Origin: a virus
Virus record (IMG/VR): IMGVR_UViG_3300025661_000015
Span: 1 to 31,615 of that record
DNA: 31,615 nt
Direction: 5' to 3' (one strand)
Of this stretch, positions 1 to 7,654 are shown one piece after another. How positions within the stretch are numbered: the stretch's first letter is position 1; each line of letters opens with the position of its first letter. The notes beneath the pieces are model-generated. The model saw nothing but the letters and a program-made list of their open reading frames with translations. It was not told the DNA's origin and did no database searches. The position numbers were made by a program, and so were the translations under genes.

Positions 1-3000
1 TAATTAAAGTTATGCATAAAAGGAGTTGCACCTTTATAAATAATACCATTTAAATCAGCGTTAGTAGTATTGGTAAGAGTTAAATCACTACTTAAATCTA
101 AACTTGTTCCAGTAGCAACTCCTATCTCTGGAGTAACTAAAGTTGGGCTTGTATCAACTACAAATTTTGTGCCAGTTCCTGTTTGTGAAGCAATAGATGT
201 AGCATTACCCACAGAAGTTATTACTCCAGTTAGATTAGCATTAGTAGTTACATTTCCAGCAGTAAAACTAGCCCCTGTTCCAGTTATATTAGTTCCAATT
301 AGTGTCGTTGGAGTTCCCAAATCTGGTGTTGTTAAAGTCAATCCAGCTAAAGTTAATGCTGATGAAGCTCTATTTATCGCCACACCAGTTGTTCCTATAT
401 ACATTGTTTGGTTAGCTTCTGCTTTTTCATTAAAAGTATCCCAATCAGTATCAGTCAAATAACCACTAAGAGCAGTAGTAGCTGCTTGTGTTGCTATTGC
501 ATGTTGTGCTGATGTTAAATGGTAGTATTCTGCACTTGTTCCTCCTTGTAAGCCTGTTGTATTATTATGGCTTACAGTTGAGCCTAATTCTACCCAAGAA
601 GTTCCATTAAATGTAAAATTAGTATCTTCTGTTTTGTTCCAACAAGTATCAGCTTCTTCAACTATTTCAAAATCCCAAGTAGCACCATTATATTCTGCAA
701 AGTTATCATCTTCTCCTGCGAAAGCTCCTGACCCTGTTCCAACTATATATCTATCTCCTGTTGTTGGACTTTCTGGAGGAGCGTCTGTAAAGTCTATTAC
801 TGCTTCTTTCCAGTGTAATCCCTCAAAAAGACTAAGAACTTGGTCCCATCTAGGTGTGTCTGAGTTATCAACAGCATTAGTGTTCAACGTAATCTGGTTA
901 AATGATGGCGTAGATGTCTCTGTTATATCTTGAATGGTATTTAATTGGTCAGACGTAATCTTTAAGTTATCAGTATTGTGTCCTAAAGAAGCAACAAAAT
1001 CTGTAATAGATAAAGGTAAAGAAGCTGTGACATCTCCAGTGTTAGTACCACTTAAGTTATCAGCCTCTATATCCTCTGCAACAACAACACCAGTTGATGT
1101 TACAGTTATTGCAGTGGTATCGTTAACGTCTATTACTCCACCACTTGGTAAATTTATAACAGTTCCTAATGACGGCAAAGTTAATACTTCGTTTGTTTGA
1201 ATTTGAAACATATAATATCCAGGATCAGTTATCCATTGTGAAAATAAAAATTTATAATATGTTCCTGTTACCGTGCTGCGTATTACAGTCTCATCCCCAA
1301 CAAGGTCAGGTAGCGCTTGTGTGCCGTAAGCAGTAACCCAGTCGCTTGTGTATGTTCTAGATTCTATATTAGATAAGTCAGTCCATCCACCGCCACCCAT
1401 GTACTCTGTATTAAATTCAACATTATCTACTGTACCATCATAAGACGCTTGGTAAGGATAGTTGTATAAACCTGTTCCACCATCAGCTAATCCTAACATT
1501 ATGGAACCGAATGCTATAGGTGCTAAATTATCGCCCCCATCCGAATGTCCAGCATAATTAGTAGCAGTAGAACCGAATGAAATGGATATAGAAGCTCCGT
1601 TTAATTCCACACCTAAATCAAATATAGGCACCCCATTAATTATAGTCTGAGGAGTTGTCTGGTCTAATAACATGTATGGGTCTAAGTCTTGATCGCCAGT
1701 GTTAGTACCACTAGTATTAGCTAGTCTAGTTATGGCTGTATCATCAGTAAACCTATTTGTGGCTGTGTCAGTAATGTCGTCAGTAGTGTCTACTGACTTA
1801 TAGAATACATCAGATAAGTCTTGGTCTCCTGTGTTAGTACCGGATAGGTTAGCTCCTGTTACATCACCACCACCTGTTATGTCACCACCAGAAATTAAGT
1901 TCTCTGCCTCTACATCACCAAATACTTTAACTATGCCAGTGTCTATATCAACCGTTTTAGTTCCAGCTACACTAATAACTCCACCGTTTGTAAAGTTTAT
2001 TGCATCTCCTGAAGACGGTGTTGTCTCTATTTCATAGGCTGTAGCTTTATATGTTCCTGCTGCAGTAGAGCCCCATGCTGTAAACTCTAATTTATAATAA
2101 GTACCCGTGCTAATAACACGGATTATAGTTTCATCACCTACTATATTACCAGCTATATCATCATCATACGCTGTGTCCAAATTAGTAGTATATGTTCTAA
2201 GAGCTATGTCAGTTAGGTCATCCCAACCTCCACCCATAGTTTCAGTATTAACCTCACATCCAGATAGAATACCAGGAGTAGACCCAGCATTAAGGTTTAT
2301 CCAATATTCTGACCCTGCATCACGCCATATTGTTACGTTACCATCTAGATTGAGTCTATCAGAATCACCGTATATTGCGTCTCCTAGTTCAATAGCTATG
2401 TCAGCTACATCTATAACTACTTCTCCACCAGCATACATAGCGTAGTTATTAGTTCCTACAGTTTGTGCGGCTAGATATAATCCATAAACATTTGTTGTAG
2501 TACCACCAACGTTGGTAACATCTGCTACTTTAATACCATAATAGTTTGTGATATCACCAGAAGTTGTGTTTAATGCGTTATCAACATACACTCCATAAGC
2601 TGAAGCTACTAAAGAAGTTGGAGTAATTACAGTATGGTCATAAATACCACCTGGAAAATCACTGCTAAAAGCACCGCCTATATCAATTTGTGCATAAGAT
2701 GAGTCAGCGACAGGTTTGCCTTGAGAATTATATGTAAACCCACCTATGCTAAGGCCATCTTGAAACACTACTGTATCAGTTGCTGATAAAGTAACAGCTG
2801 ATATGTTAGTACTTGACACTATAAAAGGGCTAGTAAAAGTACCAGTAACGATAACATCGTCACCATCTGTAGATGGTGTCAGTGTTGTCCCTGTCCTAGT
2901 CCAGTACTCCGCTCCTGCAGGTCCTTGTATCCCTCTATTTATCTCGAGTATCCTACTCTGACTACTAGTGCATATGTCTAATAAGTTTGCTGATGTAGTT

Positions 3001-3014
3001 ACTGTTAGTATCAT
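1..3014 (-). CDS. Long tail fibre protein, 3' end outside the window
   Basis: One frame is open from the ATG at 3014 to the left edge, 1004 codons with no stop, so the gene is partial at its C-terminus. The start is set by AGGAAGGGG seven bases upstream and by an ATGA overlap with the gene before it. The protein is rich in Thr, Gly, Asn and Ser, as beta-rich fibres are. Three copies of SGTNTGD lie near residues 389, 434 and 654. Two related modules (MGGGW near residues 260 and 538, each followed by VGDET and TGTYYK) show an internal duplication. Near residues 735-805 is a DUF2793-like stretch (GDRYIVGTGSGAFAG, then FNGTSWVEL), followed by a typical fibre segment, YYHLTSAQH. These features are common in phage tail fibres that bind the host surface. 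The C-terminal receptor-binding or chaperone part cannot be seen. Confidence 0.9.
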   Translation of the reverse strand, partial: MILTVTTSANLLDICTSSQSRILEINRGIQGPAGAEYWTRTGTTLTPSTDGDDVIVTGTFTSPFIVSSTNISAVTLSATDTVVFQDGLSIGGFTYNSQGKPVADSSYAQIDIGGAFSSDFPGGIYDHTVITPTSLVASAYGVYVDNALNTTSGDITNYYGIKVADVTNVGGTTTNVYGLYLAAQTVGTNNYAMYAGGEVVIDVADIAIELGDAIYGDSDRLNLDGNVTIWRDAGSEYWINLNAGSTPGILSGCEVNTETMGGGWDDLTDIALRTYTTNLDTAYDDDIAGNIVGDETIIRVISTGTYYKLEFTAWGSTAAGTYKATAYEIETTPSSGDAINFTNGGVISVAGTKTVDIDTGIVKVFGDVEAENLISGGDITGGGDVTGANLSGTNTGDQDLSDVFYKSVDTTDDITDTATNRFTDDTAITRLANTSGTNTGDQDLDPYMLLDQTTPQTIINGVPIFDLGVELNGASISISFGSTATNYAGHSDGGDNLAPIAFGSIMLGLADGGTGLYNYPYQASYDGTVDNVEFNTEYMGGGGWTDLSNIESRTYTSDWVTAYGTQALPDLVGDETVIRSTVTGTYYKFLFSQWITDPGYYMFQIQTNEVLTLPSLGTVINLPSGGVIDVNDTTAITVTSTGVVVAEDIEADNLSGTNTGDVTASLPLSITDFVASLGHNTDNLKITSDQLNTIQDITETSTPSFNQITLNTNAVDNSDTPRWDQVLSLFEGLHWKEAVIDFTDAPPESPTTGDRYIVGTGSGAFAGEDDNFAEYNGATWDFEIVEEADTCWNKTEDTNFTFNGTSWVELGSTVSHNNTTGLQGGTSAEYYHLTSAQHAIATQAATTALSGYLTDTDWDTFNEKAEANQTMYIGTTGVAINRASSALTLAGLTLTTPDLGTPTTLIGTNITGTGASFTAGNVTTNANLTGVITSVGNATSIASQTGTGTKFVVDTSPTLVTPEIGVATGTSLDLSSDLTLTNTTNADLNGIIYKGATPFMHNFN

Positions 3015-3361
3015 AGTGTAACCCCTTCCTGAACATTAAATGAACCGCGTATATAAATATCGTTTAGACTACTGGATACCAGAATTAAATCGTACACTCC
3101 ACTAGTGAACTCATAAGCTAAACTAGTAACAGCTGGAAACTTTAATGTAACATCCCAAAAATCGTCTACTTCTAATATAGTTATTCTATCGTTCTCAGTA
3201 GTTAAACTATCCAACTCCGTACCATCTATTCTATTTCTAACTTGCATCTTAGCAGTGTATCCAGATAGATCTACAACTGAACCATCGTCTTCCTTAGGCG
3301 TGATTGTAATATCGTTAAAATCAGAGTTTTGTTTTATTGTTATATTATATTCTGGTGTCAT
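3011..3361 (-). CDS. Small virion-associated beta-rich protein, BppU-like
   Basis: A 116-residue protein with the pattern of a common small phage protein found beside fibre and lysis genes: an N-terminal strand with a TIKQNSDF-like start, then VDLSGYTAKMQVR, and at the end GVYDLILVSS followed by a strand ending FNVQEGVTL. This resembles the N-terminal domain of baseplate upper protein (BppU) and related fibre-base proteins. The stop overlaps the fibre start by ATGA, so the two are probably translationally coupled and may work together, for example in attaching the fibre. The assignment rests on the general pattern and position, not on a unique motif. Confidence 0.6.
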   Translation of the reverse strand: MTPEYNITIKQNSDFNDITITPKEDDGSVVDLSGYTAKMQVRNRIDGTELDSLTTENDRITILEVDDFWDVTLKFPAVTSLAYEFTSGVYDLILVSSSLNDIYIRGSFNVQEGVTL

Positions 3362-3870
3362 TATACTTTCCTTTCTATTAATTTGCTTCCTGTTTTAGGA
3401 CTCCATAGCAATATTTTGTTATCAGTTACCGCGCTTCTCTTTGGATGGTCTTCCCATCCCATTACATCTAAGTGTACCCAGTTTATGTCAGTTTCTAAAC
3501 ATCTAACATAGCAAAACTTATTTATGTTATCTAAAATATATTTACGTACATCAGAGGGTTCAATTCTTTTTCCAGCCCTATATGCATCAAAATCTATGGC
3601 CATCCCCAAATAGTGTGCTCCACCCTTGGCTCCTGTGCCACTTCGCTTACTCCTGTATCCTCTTTGACTAAACAAAGGGCTTCCTGTTGATTTAAAGCTC
3701 CAAGTGTTAGCGATAATGGTCCAACCAGTCTCTCTTTTAAGATTATCTAAGGTCATAATGAGTCTTATGTCCAGAAGTTTCCACGCCTCTTTGCCTAGTA
3801 AGGAATAAGTTTCCTTGTCTACTAGCTCTTTAATTCCGAAACCATTTGGCGTAAATCTATTTCCGTACAT
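3361..3870 (-). CDS. Endolysin, zinc M15 peptidase (D-Ala-D-Ala carboxypeptidase-like)
   Basis: A 169-residue enzyme with the zinc-site pattern of peptidase family M15. GAHYLGMAIDFD places His86 and Asp93 in an H-x6-D arrangement, and NWVHLDV gives the third ligand, His133. This family cuts peptide bonds in peptidoglycan cross-links and is a common phage lysin type. The catalytic acid is probably Asp128 or Glu126, but that is inference. There is no signal peptide or separate wall-binding domain, so release would depend on a holin, and a holin-like gene lies directly upstream. The start is supported by AGGAG six bases before the ATG. The size is normal for a single-domain M15 lysin. Confidence 0.88.
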   Translation of the reverse strand: MYGNRFTPNGFGIKELVDKETYSLLGKEAWKLLDIRLIMTLDNLKRETGWTIIANTWSFKSTGSPLFSQRGYRSKRSGTGAKGGAHYLGMAIDFDAYRAGKRIEPSDVRKYILDNINKFCYVRCLETDINWVHLDVMGWEDHPKRSAVTDNKILLWSPKTGSKLIERKV

Positions 3871-3879
3871 CTGTTACTC

Positions 3880-4140
3880 CTATTTCTTCTTCAATAATAA
3901 AAACAATATATCATCTAACTTCTTTTCTATCCTCACAAACCTTCCACATGTTTCCTCTATGTGGGCACGATAGTCCTCATAAGCTACTTTAGTATCGATT
4001 GTAATATGGTTTATCCTTACTTGTTCCATAGTACCATTTAAATTACTCCATAAAACTCCACATGCAAATATAACCCCTACTAAAAATATAACGTTCTTAA
4101 CCCAATCCGTGCTTACAAAGTTCTTTACTTTCTCAGACAT
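3880..4140 (-). CDS. Putative holin
   Basis: An 86-residue protein with one hydrophobic segment at about residues 15-33 (NVIFLVGVIFACGVLWS), then a charged helical stretch that could form a coiled coil, and a basic end (LLLKKK). It sits between the glycine-rich adhesin and the endolysin, nine bases before the latter. Holins form holes in the inner membrane and release the endolysin. They are recognised by size, membrane segment, charged tail and location rather than by sequence motifs, and all of these fit. A small membrane-anchored lysis accessory of the XhlA type is the main alternative. The ribosome site AGGAGG is strong. Confidence 0.68.
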   Translation of the reverse strand: MSEKVKNFVSTDWVKNVIFLVGVIFACGVLWSNLNGTMEQVRINHITIDTKVAYEDYRAHIEETCGRFVRIEKKLDDILFLLLKKK

Positions 4141-4153
4141 CTTTTATCCTCCT

Positions 4154-5518
4154 CTATATTGTAAACAACAAATTCGAATTAATTACCTGCAGCGTTCCGC
4201 TTTCAGTAAACGTATGTATTGTTTCGTGTGGTGCCACCAATTTTTTCGGTGTCCATGTATAATCCTCTGACATTGTTATCTTAATCCCATAGCAACTATC
4301 TTGTGTATTCCATGCGTCATTACTTTGCCACCCACTACCATAATAGACATCATAAATTTGAGCGTTTGTAGCTATAGCTCCTATCTCATCTTTAATCTCT
4401 CCTAGTGTGTAAGAAACACCTACTGGTAATCCGATTTCATTATCACCAGTAACCAAACTAAACGAACCTCCCAAGTACTGAGTACAAGGAATCTGATAAG
4501 AACCGGACTTATTAGACTGAATCCAATACCCATCACCAGCACTAAACGTATGCGTATCTACATTAGTAGTAACATACGCCTGAGTTGTTGGGTTCCAATA
4601 CTGCATAGCAGTTACTGGTGCCCCAAAAATTCCATCCCACATTGTTCCTATTTCACTACCTGTCATGGTAGTTCCATTAATAGTGTTTACAAACAACCAC
4701 CCATTTAAAGCATGCAAAGTTGTTGTTTTTGTTTCTGTCTGTTCCGTTCCCTCATTAGTTGTTATTGTTCCACCAATTACTTTGTATCCACCAGTAACAT
4801 ATCTTATTATAACTATACCAGACCCGCCTTTTCCACCATCTCCACTAGTAGAAGCAAATACATAGTATCCACCTCCTCCGGCTCCAGCTCCTGTGTTGTC
4901 ATCACCGTCTCCTCCATCAACATAAGAAACGTTATTATATCCACCGTTTCCACCGATACTTGATCCACCGTTTCCTCTAGTTGTATCTATTCCTGCACCA
5001 GCTCCTCCTCCAGCAGCATACCTTTTTGGAGTACCAGAGATAGCATTAAGTTTTCCAGGTCCACCACTACCAGCATAGTAAATACCACCATCTTCTACAA
5101 AGTCTTCTCCTACTCCATCGGATGCTCCTCCTCCGCCTGCGCCCTCATGAACTGTAGCTCCAGGAATGTATCCGCCACCTGTTCCTCCATCGTTTCCTTG
5201 ATCAGCCACAGCTTCCCCTGGGTTACCAATATATGATGGAGCTCCTCCACCAGATGCTCCGTCTCCTCCGTCTTCACCCCATGAACCACCAAAGCCACCC
5301 CCTTTAGAAGTTATTGTATTAAAAACTGAATCTTCACCGTTTTCAGCTGCACCCGCAGAAGTAGCACCTTCTCCACCGTCTCCTACAGTTACATCATATA
5401 CGCCTACTGCTAAATCCATATCAGTATCAGTTTCGTAGCCACCAGCAGCTCCACCACCACCTACCCTGTGTCCGCCTCCTCCAGCTGCTGCTACTACTAA
5501 TACTTCACAATTTAACAT
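4154..5518 (-). CDS. Glycine-rich tail adhesin with permuted domain order
   Basis: A 454-residue protein. Residues 1-240 are a phage glycine-rich domain, from CEVLVVAAAGGGG at the start to GGSGIVIIRY at about 231-240. Such domains occur in tail-tip adhesins and fibres. Residues 265-430 form a different domain with many Trp and Tyr (NGWLFVNTI, GDGYWIQSNKSGSY, EIGLPVGVSY). The last 23 residues begin ETIHTFTESGTLQV, which matches the strand that normally comes directly before the LVVAGGGG segment in this domain family. Here it is at the opposite end, so the domain looks circularly permuted. The ATG follows directly on the stop of the gene before it. The role is probably binding of the cell surface or tail-fibre tip formation. 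Confidence 0.75.
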   Translation of the reverse strand: MLNCEVLVVAAAGGGGHRVGGGGAAGGYETDTDMDLAVGVYDVTVGDGGEGATSAGAAENGEDSVFNTITSKGGGFGGSWGEDGGDGASGGGAPSYIGNPGEAVADQGNDGGTGGGYIPGATVHEGAGGGGASDGVGEDFVEDGGIYYAGSGGPGKLNAISGTPKRYAAGGGAGAGIDTTRGNGGSSIGGNGGYNNVSYVDGGDGDDNTGAGAGGGGYYVFASTSGDGGKGGSGIVIIRYVTGGYKVIGGTITTNEGTEQTETKTTTLHALNGWLFVNTINGTTMTGSEIGTMWDGIFGAPVTAMQYWNPTTQAYVTTNVDTHTFSAGDGYWIQSNKSGSYQIPCTQYLGGSFSLVTGDNEIGLPVGVSYTLGEIKDEIGAIATNAQIYDVYYGSGWQSNDAWNTQDSCYGIKITMSEDYTWTPKKLVAPHETIHTFTESGTLQVINSNLLFTI

Positions 5519-6037
5519 TTAGATTTCCTCTGCAAAGGCTACGCAGCCCCATTTACTTGTATCATCATTATATATAAATCCTATAGTCATAAGCTTACCC
5601 GCTGTTGTTGTAGTGGGTAGCGGAACTCCCGCAGATTCCCAATTAGTAGTACCCCAAGTTATCGCTCTTAAAGTACCGTTATCTTTTATCCTTATCGTTA
5701 ACCTATCAAAATCAGAAGCAGTACCAGAATAACCAGAATCCATACTAGTTATAGCTGTAGCTAAAGCTGTTATGGTTACTGAATTATATAGCTCTACATC
5801 TATTGTAGGTGTAGCACTGGAAGTTATTGTTAATACTGTTGGTGGATATATTATCCCTGTCTTTTCTAAATAATTCTTAACGTACGCAGCTATACTACTA
5901 CCACTAGCCCCTAATGAGGAGTTACCTAATATAGGTGCTTTTGTTGCCCCACCCGATACTTTATCTTCTAATAGTATCTCAGCACCAGTTAAGGTGTTGT
6001 CCGGATCAGATGCTCTTATTTCACTTAGTGTTGCCAT
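5519..6037 (-). CDS. Small tail fibre or tail-tip structural protein
   Basis: A 172-residue protein. The N-terminal 50 residues are a linker-like head (MATLSEIRASDPDNTLTGAE). Residues 68-168 match a widespread phage structural module: LTITSSATPTIDVELYN, then VTITALATAI, LTIRIKDNGTLRAITWG, and finally IGFIYNDDTSKWGCVA. The module is beta-rich and is found in many fibre and appendage proteins, where it probably forms a trimeric tip or shaft. Its exact role is unknown to me. It is coupled by position to the glycine-rich adhesin, which starts right at its stop codon. The ribosome site is AAGGAGGAG. Confidence 0.7.
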   Translation of the reverse strand: MATLSEIRASDPDNTLTGAEILLEDKVSGGATKAPILGNSSLGASGSSIAAYVKNYLEKTGIIYPPTVLTITSSATPTIDVELYNSVTITALATAITSMDSGYSGTASDFDRLTIRIKDNGTLRAITWGTTNWESAGVPLPTTTTAGKLMTIGFIYNDDTSKWGCVAFAEEI

Positions 6038-6049
6038 TCTATCTCCTCC

Positions 6050-6463
6050 TTACGTAGATACGCTACTAGTCATTGTCCAAGCATAAGTACCTGTACTAAC
6101 CTTCAAAAGCGTAGCGTTCTCGTATACATTATCAATTACAAAAACTCCTGTAGCTAATGCCCATTTAATATTGTTGCCTGTAGCACCAGTACTATTATGT
6201 ATATTAACTGTAGCTCCTGTTGATGACTTAATAATTATACTCTGTCCTATACAACCTCCTGTAAAACCATACAGAGTAGTTGTAGCTGTACTATTTATTA
6301 CGTACATGTTTCCTGTTCTTGTAATACCGTTTAATGCTGCTATGCCTGAAGTTGATAGTGTTAAAGAAGGTGTTATCGATGTACTTAAACCAAAGTTCTC
6401 ATCTATTCTTCTTCCTATTACCTCACTGTTGGCCGAAATAACCGTTGAATGCATTTGTGCCAT
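6050..6463 (-). CDS. Small beta-rich fibre-associated protein
   Basis: A 137-residue protein rich in Thr, Ser and Gly. The N-terminus (IGRRIDENFGLS) could be a short anchor helix. The rest is regular beta strands (MYVINSTATTTLYGF, SIIIKSSTGATVNIHN, VFVIDNVYENATLLKV), as in small tailspike or fibre domains. It has no catalytic motif. It lies in a series of small tail-appendage genes. A strong AAGGAGG site precedes the start. The role is inferred from context. Confidence 0.6.
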   Translation of the reverse strand: MAQMHSTVISANSEVIGRRIDENFGLSTSITPSLTLSTSGIAALNGITRTGNMYVINSTATTTLYGFTGGCIGQSIIIKSSTGATVNIHNSTGATGNNIKWALATGVFVIDNVYENATLLKVSTGTYAWTMTSSVST

Positions 6464-6464
6464 G

Positions 6465-7343
6465 TTATACCTCCTTAATTTTTTCTATCAATCGCAATCT
6501 AGTTGTGGTTCCGTCTTGCGCATGGTCAATCCCTATAATATAGAATGATTTATATCTATATATTTCACCCTCATCCCAAGACTTATAATGACCACCCTCC
6601 TTAAACCTACCAAATTGTCCAACATTCTGTAACTGCAATCTGACTTCAACCTCGTCTAAAAGAGTTACTTGACTTGTTTCTGTATAATCAAAAGGTATGT
6701 CTAAGTAACACCTTGCCTTTGGATCTTTTAATTCTGCTAGTTTATTGTCTAATGTAGCTTGTTTTTCATCAGGACTGGTAAGCATTTCATAGTTCTCTAA
6801 AGAATATATCTTAGAACCGTAATTTAATATAGATGTGTAGTCCCTTGCTAGTATCCCTGAATTATCTCCATCAGGTAATAGAGTAAAGTATGTTCTATAG
6901 AAGTCACCACCTGTTTGTGAATACCTCACCGACTGACCAGCAAAAGTATACCCAGTACCCTCATTAACTTCACATGCTATTGTTTTATAATCAGTAAGAT
7001 AATCACACGTAATCCTCACAACCTCTGCGTATTCAGTTCCCTCTAGAGTTATGTCTTGTAATAGTTCCATGTCTATACCGTCTTCTCTTAAAGCAGTAGT
7101 AGCATGAACAGCAATAACCAACCCCTTTAGAGTAGTATTATTTGGAAACATATAACCAGTAGAACCAACAAATATGGCGAAAGAAAAAGAAGTAGCATAC
7201 GGTTCTACATAAAATGTAAATGAACCATCAGTGCTTGTGTTGCTATCAAATATAATAAGATTACGCACTAGCTGAACACCTGAAGTATATCCAGTAAGAT
7301 TTAATATATTATTCTTATCGTAATCATCTAGTATCAATACCAT
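6465..7343 (-). CDS. Tail-tip or baseplate protein
   Basis: A 292-residue protein downstream of the two tail-tip genes and upstream of the fibre genes. It has no motif that I can name. The first 120 residues are strand-rich. The last 100 include a segment (LLDEVEVRLQLQNVGQFGRF) and a final GIDHAQDGTTTRLRLIEKI that look like the end of phage hub or baseplate proteins, in which a conversion or coordinate-like domain closes the gene. A structural role at the distal tail is the most likely reading. The start has AAGGAG at good spacing. Confidence 0.55.
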   Translation of the reverse strand: MVLILDDYDKNNILNLTGYTSGVQLVRNLIIFDSNTSTDGSFTFYVEPYATSFSFAIFVGSTGYMFPNNTTLKGLVIAVHATTALREDGIDMELLQDITLEGTEYAEVVRITCDYLTDYKTIACEVNEGTGYTFAGQSVRYSQTGGDFYRTYFTLLPDGDNSGILARDYTSILNYGSKIYSLENYEMLTSPDEKQATLDNKLAELKDPKARCYLDIPFDYTETSQVTLLDEVEVRLQLQNVGQFGRFKEGGHYKSWDEGEIYRYKSFYIIGIDHAQDGTTTRLRLIEKIKEV

Positions 7344-7353
7344 TAATATCTCC

Positions 7354-7653
7354 TTAGTGGTGTATATTAACTACCCCTGAATGCAATACAGTGCCACCAG
7401 GATTAGTCCAATATAAAGTATAGTTACCGCTGCTAAGACCCATATCACTAAAATAAACAAAATTCTTTCCTTGTCCTCCTGCAGGAAATCCACCCTTTGG
7501 CGTGGTATAAACTGTTCCAACAGTTGTAACACCACTTTTCCAAGTAAGTGTTACCGCCTCATCATCACTTTGATCCCACGTCACAGTTAAAATCGCACTG
7601 TTATATGTATCCCACGGAATAGCATAAGCTGATACATTTGTTACAGTTGTCAC
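7354..7653 (-). CDS. Small Ig-like beta-sandwich tail protein
   Basis: A 99-residue all-beta protein beginning at GTG 7653, supported by AGGAGA upstream. The alternating strands (AILTVTWDQ, AVTLTWKSG, NYTLYWTNPGG, VLHSGVVNI) suggest an immunoglobulin-like or fibronectin-like fold, common as a decoration or surface-binding domain on phage tails. It lies one base from the stop of the LamG-containing tail-tip gene, so the two are co-translated. No specific ligand can be inferred. Confidence 0.55.
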   Translation of the reverse strand: MTTVTNVSAYAIPWDTYNSAILTVTWDQSDDEAVTLTWKSGVTTVGTVYTTPKGGFPAGGQGKNFVYFSDMGLSSGNYTLYWTNPGGTVLHSGVVNIHH

Positions 7654-7654
7654 T

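Noticed and set aside
70-2445. Several plus-strand open frames of 60-130 codons
   Set aside because: They lie opposite the 1004-codon minus-strand fibre frame, have Val/Thr/Pro/Ser-biased compositions of antisense reading, and lack ribosome sites.
4665-4963. Two plus-strand frames opposite the glycine-rich gene
   Set aside because: They are antisense shadows of Gly codons (Pro and Ser rich) without start signals; the minus gene explains the region.
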